Shown: piece by piece, positions 17,534-25,916 of the stretch
Position numbering within the stretch: the first letter of the stretch is position 1
Layout of the letters: each line of letters opens with the position of its first letter
NCBI GenBank assembly: GCA_022511045.1
Contig: JAFLSF010000013.1
Span: 1-45,507 of the forward strand
Source: Prevotella sp.
GTDB taxonomy: Bacteria; Bacteroidota; Bacteroidia; Bacteroidales; Bacteroidaceae
Reading direction: 5' to 3'
Length of the DNA stretch: 45,507 bases
Translations under genes and position numbers: made by a program
Notes under the pieces: model-generated
The model's input: the letters and a program-made list of their open reading frames with translations, nothing else
The model's database searches: none
Told to the model about the DNA's origin: nothing

Positions 17534-17559
17534 GTAAAACTTAAATTGTTCATCCCAAG

Positions 17560-19119
17560 ATGCACGTTATTGACTATATTATCGTAATGCTGTCTATTTT
17601 GGCAGCCATTGGTACGGGTGTCTATTTTGCCCATAAGCAAAAAGACACGTCGCAATATTTTGCAGGAGGCGGCAAGATTCCTGCATGGGCGGTGGGCATT
17701 AGTATTTTTGCTACCCTCATTTCGAGCGTTACTTTCTTAGCCTATCCTGGTGCAGCGTATGCCGACAACTGGATATTGCTGGTGCAGGGACTGATGGTTC
17801 CCATCGTGCTGTTGGCACTCATAGGTATTATCGTACCCTTGTTCCGCAAGGTTATCCGCCTGTCGACCTACGAATATTTTGAACGTCGCTTTGGACTCTT
17901 TGCCCGTCTCTATTCGTCGTTTGCCTTCACGTTAGGTCATTTCTCGAAAGCTGGCACGGTGTTCTTCCTCGTCAGCATGGCTTTGGCAACGTTCCTTAAC
18001 ATCAACATCTATACGATTGTATTGGTGTTGGGAATTACCATCATTATACTGACCCTATTTGGAGGAATGGAGGCTATTGTATGGATGGATGTAGCACAGG
18101 GATTCCTGCTTATTGGCGGAGGCCTCATCTGCATTATTATTTTGGTGTGCGGCATTGAGGGTGGTCCAGCCGAGACGTTGCGCATTGCCTCAGAGTACAA
18201 TAAGATTAGTTTCGGTCCATACGACTGGGATTTGACGCAATTGACGTTTATCGTTATGGTGCTCAACGGTATCTTCTATGCCTTGCAGAAATACGGTACT
18301 GACCAGACTATCGTTCAGCGTTACTTGGCAGCCAAGAACGACAAAGAGGCCAAAAAGGCGGCTTATATCGGAGTGCTGATGTCAGTACCCATCTGGGCGC
18401 TCTTTATGTTTGTAGGAACAGCCTTGTTTGCTTATTATCATGCCCAGGGTGCTCCCGTACTGCCAGAAGGTATCAAGGCGGACGAGGTCTTCCCTTATTT
18501 CATTGCGCATGAACTGCCTGTAGGTATTCGCGGCCTCATCATTGCAGCATTAGCTGCTGCCGCCATTTCCAGTCTTGACTCCGACCTTAACTGTTTGTCG
18601 GCTATTGCGGTACAAGACTACTACCTACGTCTCCGCAAGAACGCCACAGATAAGCAGCAACTGAGGTTTGGAAAATGGATGGTGGTATTGGCTGGCATTG
18701 GTGCCATAGGTGTTGCCTGTCTTTATATCTTCTGGGGAGGCGAGGGAATTCTCGGTGCGCTATTCTCTCTCTATGCCATTTTCTCAGCAGGTATCGTTGG
18801 TATCTTCATCTTAGGCCTTTTCAGTCGCCGCGCCAACAAGCAGGGACTATATATTGGTATTGCCGCTGCAGTGCTCTATACTGCCTATGCCGTGCTGACC
18901 TCTACTAAGGTCGACATTCACGGAACGGGAGTAAAGGAAACGCTGCTCGACCTTGGAGACTGGAACTTTACACACCACAAATATATGTTAGGTGTCTATA
19001 GCCACCTCATTGTCCTCGTGGTAGGTTATGTTGCCAGCCTGTGCTTCAAGACTCCGTTGGCTGACAAGGAACTCACCATCTGGGGATATTTGGAAGAGCA
19101 GAAAAAGGCAAAAAAGTAA
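17560..19119 (+). CDS. Sodium:solute symporter (SSS family)
   Basis: The 519-residue polytopic membrane protein has about 13-14 hydrophobic segments. It shows SSS-family features including FATLISSVTFLAYPGAAYAD near 50, the KYGTDQTIVQRYLAAKNDKEAKKA block near 235 and AAISSLDSDLNCLSA near 330-344. It should import an organic solute with sodium. Next to an NAL-type aldolase and an acid-sugar kinase, a sugar acid or related carboxylate is the likely cargo, by inference. It lies between the aldolase (26-bp gap) and the Fe-ADH (59-bp gap with a hairpin). Confidence 0.92.
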   Translation: MHVIDYIIVMLSILAAIGTGVYFAHKQKDTSQYFAGGGKIPAWAVGISIFATLISSVTFLAYPGAAYADNWILLVQGLMVPIVLLALIGIIVPLFRKVIRLSTYEYFERRFGLFARLYSSFAFTLGHFSKAGTVFFLVSMALATFLNINIYTIVLVLGITIIILTLFGGMEAIVWMDVAQGFLLIGGGLICIIILVCGIEGGPAETLRIASEYNKISFGPYDWDLTQLTFIVMVLNGIFYALQKYGTDQTIVQRYLAAKNDKEAKKAAYIGVLMSVPIWALFMFVGTALFAYYHAQGAPVLPEGIKADEVFPYFIAHELPVGIRGLIIAALAAAAISSLDSDLNCLSAIAVQDYYLRLRKNATDKQQLRFGKWMVVLAGIGAIGVACLYIFWGGEGILGALFSLYAIFSAGIVGIFILGLFSRRANKQGLYIGIAAAVLYTAYAVLTSTKVDIHGTGVKETLLDLGDWNFTHHKYMLGVYSHLIVLVVGYVASLCFKTPLADKELTIWGYLEEQKKAKK

Positions 19120-19142
19120 CAAACATAAAATGTATCTTGCAT

Positions 19143-19161
19143 GCTGAGGCTTTGCCTCGGC
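19143..19161 (+). other. Intercistronic hairpin between symporter and Fe-ADH
   Basis: An 8-bp stem (GCTGAGGC with GCCTCGGC, one T-G pair) with a 3-nt loop sits in the 59-bp gap. There is no T-run, so it is more likely an mRNA-stability or partial attenuation element than a full terminator. Confidence 0.5.
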
Positions 19162-19178
19162 CTTAAATAAAAGCAAAA

Positions 19179-20324
19179 ATGAAAGCAATCACACTTTTGC
19201 AGCCACAGAAAATCGTATTTGGAACGGGCTGTATCCAAACATTAGTAGACGACTACAAGCAGTTAGGACTCAAGCGGCTCTATGTATTGACTGCACCCCC
19301 TATCCTGCCATTGATTGAAGAACCGTTAGCAGCATTGAAAGGTGCAGGTGTCGGCGTTGAGATATTCGACCAGATTATGGCAGAGCCAACACTGAACGAC
19401 TTTAATAAAATCCTGGAACATGCCCGTCAGTTCGGTGCAGACAGTGTTGTGGGTATTGGCGGAGGTTCTGTCCTTGACGTTGCTAAGTTAGTAGCAGCCT
19501 TTGTTAATTCAGACCAGCAGGCAGCCGACTGCTTCGGCACAGGCTTTATCAAGAAGAAGGGACTGTGGTTTGCCTGCCTGCCAACGACGGCTGGCACGGG
19601 CAGCGAGGTTTCTCCTAACGCCATCTTATTGGACGAGCGCGACCATTTGAAAAAAGGCATCGTGTCGCCTTACCTTATTGCTGATGCGGCTTATGTCGAC
19701 CCAAAACTAACATGGACCGTGCCTGCAAAAGTGACAGCAGACACAGGTATGGATGCACTGACCCACTGCATCGAGGCTTATACCAATAAGTTTGCCCATC
19801 CCGCAGTGGATATTTACGCTTTGCAGGGCATCCGCCTCATTGCCGCCAATCTTGTTCGGGCCGTAAAAGACGGCAAGGACGTAGAAGCTCGCGAGGCATT
19901 GGCACTCGGCTCGTTGTACGGTGGTTTATGCTTAGGCCCTGTGAACACGGCAGCAGTACACGCACTGAGCTATCCTTTAGGGGGCGAGTTTCACATCCCT
20001 CATGGTTTGTCAAATGCCATCCTGCTACCCAGTGTCATGAAGTTCAACTGTCCTGCTAACCTAAAGCGTTATGATGAAGTGGCTGTTGCCTTAGGCTGCG
20101 AGTCAGGAAAGGACGACCAAGAAACAGCTATGCGAGGTGTAGATTTCATCTATCAATTGGCTAAGGCTGTTGGCATCCCCCAGAAACTTACAGACTTAGG
20201 TATTCCACAGACAGCCGTTGACCGCATGGCCAAAGCCGCTATGGAGGTGCAGCGTCTGTTGAAGAACAACCCGCGTGAAGTGACCGAACAGGATGCGAGA
20301 GACATTTACAATAGCTTATATTAA
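19179..20324 (+). CDS. Iron-containing alcohol dehydrogenase
   Basis: The 381-residue group III (Fe-dependent) dehydrogenase has the NAD-binding GIGGGSVLD (92-100) and all four expected metal ligands: D192 and H196 in GMDALTHCIEA, H261 in AVHALSYPLGGEFH, and H275 in IPHGLSNA. Members interconvert alcohols and aldehydes or ketones. In the cluster it stands where threonate/erythronate pathways use an unrelated dehydrogenase (LtnD), so it may oxidise or reduce the intermediate made or used by the aldolase. That is inference. It is 36 bp before the pdxA-like gene. Confidence 0.92.
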   Translation: MKAITLLQPQKIVFGTGCIQTLVDDYKQLGLKRLYVLTAPPILPLIEEPLAALKGAGVGVEIFDQIMAEPTLNDFNKILEHARQFGADSVVGIGGGSVLDVAKLVAAFVNSDQQAADCFGTGFIKKKGLWFACLPTTAGTGSEVSPNAILLDERDHLKKGIVSPYLIADAAYVDPKLTWTVPAKVTADTGMDALTHCIEAYTNKFAHPAVDIYALQGIRLIAANLVRAVKDGKDVEAREALALGSLYGGLCLGPVNTAAVHALSYPLGGEFHIPHGLSNAILLPSVMKFNCPANLKRYDEVAVALGCESGKDDQETAMRGVDFIYQLAKAVGIPQKLTDLGIPQTAVDRMAKAAMEVQRLLKNNPREVTEQDARDIYNSLY

Positions 20325-20360
20325 AGCGTCAAAGATTACTAAAACGACAAAAGAGAAAAC

Positions 20361-21395
20361 ATGAAACCGATATTAGCAATTACGATGGGCGACCCCGCAG
20401 GCATTGGGCCTGAGATTACGGTACGTGCCCTCAACAGAAAAGAAACTTACGAAAAGTGCTGCCCTATCGTTACTGGCGATGCCGCCATCATGGAGCAGGC
20501 CATCCAGTTATTAGGATTCGACCTCAAGGTAAATGCAGTGCAAAGTGTCAAAGATGCCAAGTTTGAGTTTGGCACCATCGATGTTTTTGACCTGCAATGC
20601 GTCGACCTCGCCACATTTGAATTCGGTAAGGTGCAAGCCCAGTGCGGCAATGCTGCTTTCCAATACATTAAGAAAGCCATCGAGTTAGCTATGGCAGATG
20701 AAGTAGACGGAACAGTAACGGCTCCTCTAAACAAGGAAGCACTGAATTTGGCAGGCCACCATTTTGACGGACATACTGAGATTTATGCCACCTTCACCAA
20801 TACAAAGAAGTATGCCATGATGCTGGCCGACGAGAACATTCGCGTCATTCATGTATCAACACATGTGCCTTTGAGAAAGGCTTGCGACTTGGTGAAGAAA
20901 GCCCGCGTTATTGAGTGCGTCGAGCTAATTGACGATGCTTGCCGCCAATTTGGTATTGAGAAACCTCATATCGGTGTAGCAGGCCTCAATCCTCACTCAA
21001 GCGAAAACGGCATGTTCGGCTACGAGGAAGCACAGGAAATAATCCCCGCCATCGAAGAACTGCAAAGGCGCGGCTTCAACGTAGACGGCCCCGTACCACC
21101 AGACAGCGTTTTTGCCAAAGCAAAATGCGGACAGTTTGATGGTGTTGTCGCCATGTATCACGACCAGGGACATATCCCCTTGAAGGTTTGTGCCTTTAAC
21201 TGGAACAAGGAAACAGGTAAGATGGAGAGCGCAAGTGGCGTGAATATCACGCTGGGACTACCCATCATTCGTGTCTCAGTAGATCATGGCACCGCTTTCG
21301 ATGTTGCTGGTAAAGGCATTGCCAACGACTCAGCTATGACATTGTCTATCGATTATGCCACCCGCATGGCCATCTATAGAAGAAACAAGAAGTAA
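20361..21395 (+). CDS. 4-hydroxythreonine-4-phosphate dehydrogenase family protein (PdxA2-type)
   Basis: The 344 residues carry the PdxA signature ITMGDPAGIGPEI (7-19) and the three metal-binding histidines H168 (STHVPL), H212 (NPHSSE) and H267 (MYHDQGH). PdxA itself acts in vitamin B6 synthesis. The PdxA2 branch, found beside DUF1537 kinases, oxidises and decarboxylates 4-phospho-D-threonate or -erythronate to dihydroxyacetone phosphate. The position 3 bp before a DUF1537 kinase favours the catabolic PdxA2 role. A B6 role cannot be excluded from sequence alone. Confidence 0.88.
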   Translation: MKPILAITMGDPAGIGPEITVRALNRKETYEKCCPIVTGDAAIMEQAIQLLGFDLKVNAVQSVKDAKFEFGTIDVFDLQCVDLATFEFGKVQAQCGNAAFQYIKKAIELAMADEVDGTVTAPLNKEALNLAGHHFDGHTEIYATFTNTKKYAMMLADENIRVIHVSTHVPLRKACDLVKKARVIECVELIDDACRQFGIEKPHIGVAGLNPHSSENGMFGYEEAQEIIPAIEELQRRGFNVDGPVPPDSVFAKAKCGQFDGVVAMYHDQGHIPLKVCAFNWNKETGKMESASGVNITLGLPIIRVSVDHGTAFDVAGKGIANDSAMTLSIDYATRMAIYRRNKK

Positions 21396-21398
21396 GAC

Positions 21399-22526
21399 GT
21401 GGCTATTAAAAAAATCGTCGTCATCGCAGACGACATCACGGGAGCTGCCGAGATTGCAGGCATCGCATTTGAACGAGGACAGCAGGTGCGCCTATTATGC
21501 GCCAGTCCTGTCTGTGGAGAAAACATAGCCACAGAAGGCACTACCGTTATTGCCACCGACACCCGCTCTATGACAGAAAGCGAGGCCATCAGTGAAACAC
21601 ACCGAATGGCCTCCCAACTTCCCTCTTTTATACATTCCTCCTCTCTCCTTTTTAAGAAAACGGACTCCGCTTTACGGGGTCACGTCATATCTGAACTCTC
21701 TGAAATTATGAAGGTGACAGGCTATTGGAGAGCTGTCTACCTGCCTGCCAATCCGTCGAAAGGACGTATTATCCGCAACGGGGTTTACTACGTTCAACAG
21801 AAGGAAGGCGAGGGACAAGAAGTAAAGGAGGTGCCTATCAGTGAGACGGATTTCAGCTATGATCCAGAATTTCCCGCCCGTACTTCGTTACTCAAAGAAC
21901 GCTTCCCAGATGCTGAAGCAAACAACATTATCATGCCAGACGCTGTGAGTGCTGAGGACATCCGTCAAGTAATAGCCCAATATGACGATGGGAAAACGAT
22001 ATTTGCTGGTGCAGCCGATTTATTTTCCGCTTTTTTGGAAAGTCCGAAAGATTCTGATGAAACGAGCGTTTCTCAATTATCCTCTACCCATAATACTTTG
22101 ATTCTGTGCGGTAGCACACAAAGTAAGTCGCTGGATATAGGCATTCCCATCGCTGCTATGCCCTTAGCTGTCTACAACGGTGAACAATCTGCTACCGATT
22201 GGTTCCGTTTGCTCATGTCGCAGTTCTCATCTCTCACCTCTTTGATTCTTACCATTCCACATACTCACCGCACTGGTCATGAGGTTGCAGTTCACCTGCG
22301 TACCGTCATGGCTGAAATGACCGTGCTATTGGTTCGTCTTCATCGTCCCAACCATCTTATCATTGAGGGAGGAGCGACAGCATGGGCAACACTACAGGCA
22401 TTAGGGTGGACCGAATTCCAGATAGAGCGACAGATAGTACCTGGCGTAGTGCAGATGCGAGCCCGCTGCAACACGTTAGTGACACTGAAGCCTGGAAGTT
22501 ATTCGTGGGGTGGACTAATGGGATGA
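21399..22526 (+). CDS. Four-carbon acid sugar kinase family protein (DUF1537)
   Basis: The 375 residues begin with the substrate-domain motif VIADDITGAAEIAG (8-21) and end with the nucleotide-domain GGATAWATLQALGW and LKPGSYSWGG. Characterised members (OtnK, DtnK, LtnK/DenK) phosphorylate the 4-hydroxyl of threonate-, erythronate- or 3-oxo-tetronate-type acids. The start is a GTG 3 bp after the pdxA-like stop. A start further downstream would cut the ADD motif, so GTG is well supported. The stop overlaps the DUF2851 ATG (ATGA). The exact sugar acid is unknown. Confidence 0.87.
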   Translation: MAIKKIVVIADDITGAAEIAGIAFERGQQVRLLCASPVCGENIATEGTTVIATDTRSMTESEAISETHRMASQLPSFIHSSSLLFKKTDSALRGHVISELSEIMKVTGYWRAVYLPANPSKGRIIRNGVYYVQQKEGEGQEVKEVPISETDFSYDPEFPARTSLLKERFPDAEANNIIMPDAVSAEDIRQVIAQYDDGKTIFAGAADLFSAFLESPKDSDETSVSQLSSTHNTLILCGSTQSKSLDIGIPIAAMPLAVYNGEQSATDWFRLLMSQFSSLTSLILTIPHTHRTGHEVAVHLRTVMAEMTVLLVRLHRPNHLIIEGGATAWATLQALGWTEFQIERQIVPGVVQMRARCNTLVTLKPGSYSWGGLMG

Positions 22527-23833
22527 TTATGGAACAACTATTGCACTACTGCTGGAAACATAGGTTGTGGCCTGCAACAGGACAGGAAACCACCGACGGG
22601 AGTCCTTTAGAGATTATCGACCTGGGATTACACAACCGTAATAGTGGCCCCGACTTTTTCAATGCTAAAATAAAGATTGACGGCACACTATGGGTAGGCA
22701 ATGTAGAAATACACGACAAATCCAGCGACTGGTACACGCATGGCCACCAGAAAGACTCGCATTATAACAATGTAGTACTTCATGTAGTGGGCATTGCCGA
22801 TTGCGATGTAGAGACACAAGAAGGGCATTTTGTACCTCAAATGCTGTTGCAAGTTCCTGATTCCATCTATGACAACTACGAGGAGTTGCTGCGTACTGAT
22901 GCCTATCCACCTTGTTACCGTATCATTCCACAACTTACTCAACTTACTATTCATTCATGGATGGCAGCCCTTCAAACGGAACGTTTAGAAGAGAAAACTA
23001 TCGCTATTCAACAGCGAGTCCATCAGGCTGGCGGCTCATGGGAGGATGCCTATTTCACAACGCTGGCTCGTAACTACGGGTTTGGCATCAATGGAGACGC
23101 ATTTGAAGAATGGGCACGCCATATACCATTGCAGGCTGTGGGCAAACATCGTGACAACCTATTTCAAATAGAAGCTATTTTTTTAGGACAAGCAGGACTT
23201 TTAGAACTGCATACTATCCCAGAGCGTTGCCAACAAGAAGCGTTGAATGAAGGTTATTTCGGCAAACTTCGCGATGAATACCAATATTTGGCCCATAAGT
23301 TCTCTCTACAACCTATGGACTATAATCTGTGGCGTTTTCTCCGATTACGACCTCAAAATTTTCCACACATTCGTATTGCACAACTTGCTTACCTCTACCA
23401 TCAACAACGCTGTTCATTGGCCTCTTTAATCGATTGTCACGACATGGTATCTGTTTCTGAGTTATTACAAACACAGGTAAGTTCTTACTGGGAGACACAT
23501 TATATTTTTGGATCCGAAAGTTTCCGTACCACAAAACATCTGTCACCATCCTCTATTCGGTTACTGATCATCAATACTTGTATTCCTTTGTTATTTGCTT
23601 ATGGTCGTCATACTTTGAAAGAGGAGCTATGCGATCGAGCTTTCGACTTTCTCGAGCAATTGCAAGCAGAGAACAATCATATTATCCGCATGTGGCAGGA
23701 GTGCGGACTAGAAGTCAAGACTGCAGGTGATTCGCAGGCTTTAATACAGTTGAAACGAGCGTACTGCGACAAGCGCGATTGCTTACGCTGTCGCATTGGC
23801 TACGAATATCTGAAACGTAAACGGAGCGCATAA
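22523..23833 (+). CDS. DUF2851 family protein
   Basis: About 436 residues of the uncharacterised DUF2851 family of Bacteroidota. It begins MEQLLHYCWKHRLWP, then EIIDLGLHNRNSGPDFFNA and GNVEIHDKSSDWYTHGH. The C-terminus has a cysteine-containing KRDCLRCRIGYEYLK. The open frame extends back to 22382, but homology starts at the ATG at 22523, which overlaps the kinase stop as ATGA. No signal peptide or membrane segment is present. No function is known; the GPDFFNAKI/VEIH pattern with conserved acidic and His residues could suggest a nuclease-like fold, which is speculative. Confidence 0.85.
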   Translation: MIMEQLLHYCWKHRLWPATGQETTDGSPLEIIDLGLHNRNSGPDFFNAKIKIDGTLWVGNVEIHDKSSDWYTHGHQKDSHYNNVVLHVVGIADCDVETQEGHFVPQMLLQVPDSIYDNYEELLRTDAYPPCYRIIPQLTQLTIHSWMAALQTERLEEKTIAIQQRVHQAGGSWEDAYFTTLARNYGFGINGDAFEEWARHIPLQAVGKHRDNLFQIEAIFLGQAGLLELHTIPERCQQEALNEGYFGKLRDEYQYLAHKFSLQPMDYNLWRFLRLRPQNFPHIRIAQLAYLYHQQRCSLASLIDCHDMVSVSELLQTQVSSYWETHYIFGSESFRTTKHLSPSSIRLLIINTCIPLLFAYGRHTLKEELCDRAFDFLEQLQAENNHIIRMWQECGLEVKTAGDSQALIQLKRAYCDKRDCLRCRIGYEYLKRKRSA

Positions 23834-23866
23834 TACTCTTATTTTTCATCAATCCCCATTATTCCC

Positions 23867-24271
23867 ATGAATAAAGAATATGTTTTTGAAGCCCACATGG
23901 AGGTTCGCGACTATGAATGTGATATTGAGGGTATTGTCAATAATGCCAACTACCTGCATTACACGGAGCATACCCGTCACTTGTTTCTGAAAAAGTGTGG
24001 ACTAAGTTTTGCCGAAATGCATGAAAGGGGCATTGACGCTGTGGTAGCTCGCATGAATCTGCAATACAAGACGCCCCTGCGTTGTGATGACGAGTTTATT
24101 TCCCGCCTATGGCTTGAAAAGCAGGGCATTAAATATATTTTCCATCAAGACATCTACCGAGCATCTGATGAGATGCTCTGCTTTCGAGGAGACATAACAT
24201 TGGTTTGTCTGGTAAACGGACGACTGAGTGGTAGCACTGATTACGATCGTGCCTTTGCCCCCTACTTATAA
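23867..24271 (+). CDS. Acyl-CoA thioesterase (4HBT/YbgC hot-dog fold)
   Basis: The 134-residue single hot-dog domain has the family's N-terminal block YECDIEGIVNNANYLHYTEH (17-36), where D19 matches the catalytic aspartate of YbgC/4-hydroxybenzoyl-CoA thioesterases. It should hydrolyse an acyl-CoA or acyl-carrier-protein thioester in the cytoplasm; the acyl group is unknown. It lies 33 bp after DUF2851 and 6 bp before dprA, so it is co-transcribed with them. Confidence 0.9.
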   Translation: MNKEYVFEAHMEVRDYECDIEGIVNNANYLHYTEHTRHLFLKKCGLSFAEMHERGIDAVVARMNLQYKTPLRCDDEFISRLWLEKQGIKYIFHQDIYRASDEMLCFRGDITLVCLVNGRLSGSTDYDRAFAPYL

Positions 24272-24277
24272 GAACCT

Positions 24278-25393
24278 ATGCACCAAGAAGAAATATACTA
24301 CTCCATCGCCTTAACCCGCATGACGGGTTTTAATTTCCAGACAGCACTGTTGCTTTACAGGGAACTGGGTGGTGGGCAGGCGGTATATGAACATCGGAAT
24401 GACATAGGCGACGTGATTCCCGATGCCTCTCCTAGACTCAGAGAATCGTTGAAGAATTGGGACGAGGCATTACACCGTGCCGCAGCCGAAATGAACTTTA
24501 TCAACAAGGGCAATATTCGCGTGTTGACCCTCCACGATGCCGACTACCCCCAACGACTGAGCGAGTGCCCTGACGCCCCTATCCTACTATATTATAAAGG
24601 TACAGCCAACCTCAACCAACGCTATGTGGTTGATATGGTAGGCACACGGCGCTGTACCCAGTACGGTCAAGACTTAATACGCCATTTCATCAGCGATTTA
24701 CACCAGCAATGCCCAGAGGTGCTTATCGTCAGTGGGCTAGCTTATGGCATTGATATTTGCGCACACCGCACTGCTCTAAAGCAAGGATATGAGACGGTGG
24801 GTATACTAGCTCACGGCCTCGATCAAATATATCCGTCTCCTCATCGAGACACAGCAGCACAGATGCTTAGTCAAGGTGGATTGCTCACAGAGTACATGTC
24901 GCAGACTGAGGCACTTCCCAATAATTTCCGCCAACGTAACCGCATCGTAGCAGGTATATCCGATGCCACCATCTTGGTGGAGAGCGCTCATAAAGGTGGC
25001 GGCCTCATCACCTGTCGGATTGCCCAAGAATATGGTCGCGACGTGTTTGCCTTTCCTGGCGCTGTCGGTGCAACCTATAGCGAAGGCTGCAATCTGCTGA
25101 TTCGGAATAACACGGCAGGTCTCATCACTTCAGCAACCGATTTCATCGAAAGCATGGGCTGGCAGACTGTCGGCAAAAAGCAGGAAGCCATTGAACGACA
25201 AATATTCCCCGACCTTACAACAGAGGAACAGCAGATTGTTGCCCTTTTGCAACAGACCAACGACCTGCAACTAAACCTTATCAGTGTAAAGTCAAATATC
25301 CCAATCGGGCAACTGACAGCTCACCTCTTTTCCTTGGAGATGAAAGGAATCGTTAGGCCATTAGCAGGAGGTACCTATCACTTGCTGGCATAG
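24278..25393 (+). CDS. dprA: DNA-processing protein DprA
   Basis: DprA loads RecA onto incoming single-stranded DNA during transformation. The 371 residues include an N-terminal helical region and the Rossmann-like core: VDMVGTRRCTQYG, GLAYGIDICAHRTAL, SPHRD, NNFRQRNRIVAGIS and ESAHKGGGLITCRIAQEYGR. A C-terminal winged-helix-like end near 305-371 follows. All expected blocks are intact. It is 30 bp before yraN, a common dprA-associated gene. Confidence 0.95.
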   Translation: MHQEEIYYSIALTRMTGFNFQTALLLYRELGGGQAVYEHRNDIGDVIPDASPRLRESLKNWDEALHRAAAEMNFINKGNIRVLTLHDADYPQRLSECPDAPILLYYKGTANLNQRYVVDMVGTRRCTQYGQDLIRHFISDLHQQCPEVLIVSGLAYGIDICAHRTALKQGYETVGILAHGLDQIYPSPHRDTAAQMLSQGGLLTEYMSQTEALPNNFRQRNRIVAGISDATILVESAHKGGGLITCRIAQEYGRDVFAFPGAVGATYSEGCNLLIRNNTAGLITSATDFIESMGWQTVGKKQEAIERQIFPDLTTEEQQIVALLQQTNDLQLNLISVKSNIPIGQLTAHLFSLEMKGIVRPLAGGTYHLLA

Positions 25394-25423
25394 GAAATAA
25401 CATGAAAAACAAAATCACAAAAT

Positions 25424-25786
25424 ATGGCTGCACATAATGAACTTGGGACATGGGGTGAGGATTTGGCTACCGACTATTTGCAACAAAAAGGATACGATAT
25501 TATAGAGCGCGATTGGCACTCTGGCCATCGCGACATAGACATCATAGCCCGTGACGGCGATACTATCGTTTTCGTCGAGATTAAGACACGCCGCAACCGC
25601 ATGTTCGGAGAACCTGAGGAGGCCATCGATTATATGAAGCTACGCCATCTGCGAACCGCCATTAACCACTATATCAAATATAAATACATCCGCAATGACA
25701 TTCGGTTTGATGTTATTACTATTGTAGGCATGCCCTATGACGGAGAGCCAGAGATTACGCACATCAAGGACTTTCCTATATATTAA
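25424..25786 (+). CDS. yraN: YraN family protein (UPF0102)
   Basis: The 120-residue protein has the YraN pattern GTWGEDLATDYLQQKGY (7-23) followed by the nuclease-like core DIDIIARDGDTIVFVEIKTR, with the Asp and Glu-x-Lys residues of PD-(D/E)XK folds. The biochemical role is not settled; its habitual neighbourhood with dprA suggests DNA processing. It is last in the run, followed by a 130-bp gap holding a weak 5-bp hairpin (CCTCA/TGAGG) and the next promoter. Confidence 0.92.
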   Translation: MAAHNELGTWGEDLATDYLQQKGYDIIERDWHSGHRDIDIIARDGDTIVFVEIKTRRNRMFGEPEEAIDYMKLRHLRTAINHYIKYKYIRNDIRFDVITIVGMPYDGEPEITHIKDFPIY

Positions 25787-25903
25787 GCAACAGGCCTCAC
25801 TCCTTTTTGAGGTATAAATAACTAATTAACGTGAGTTCAAAGGAATGTAAGATGCAAAAATATAAAAAACATGAATATGCCTTTTTAATTAGCATATTTT
25901 TAC

Positions 25904-25912
25904 TACCTTTGC
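25904..25912 (+). promoter_or_regulatory. Predicted -7 box of the LTA-synthase-like gene
   Basis: TACCTTTGC is a perfect consensus ending 4 nt before the ATG at 25917. Transcription should start at or after that ATG, which favours the in-frame ATG at 25950 as the true start unless the mRNA is leaderless. Confidence 0.65.
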
Positions 25913-25916
25913 AATC

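Noticed and set aside
25787..25830. Terminator after yraN
   Set aside because: Only a 5-bp stem (CCTCA/TGAGG) is present, too weak to call.
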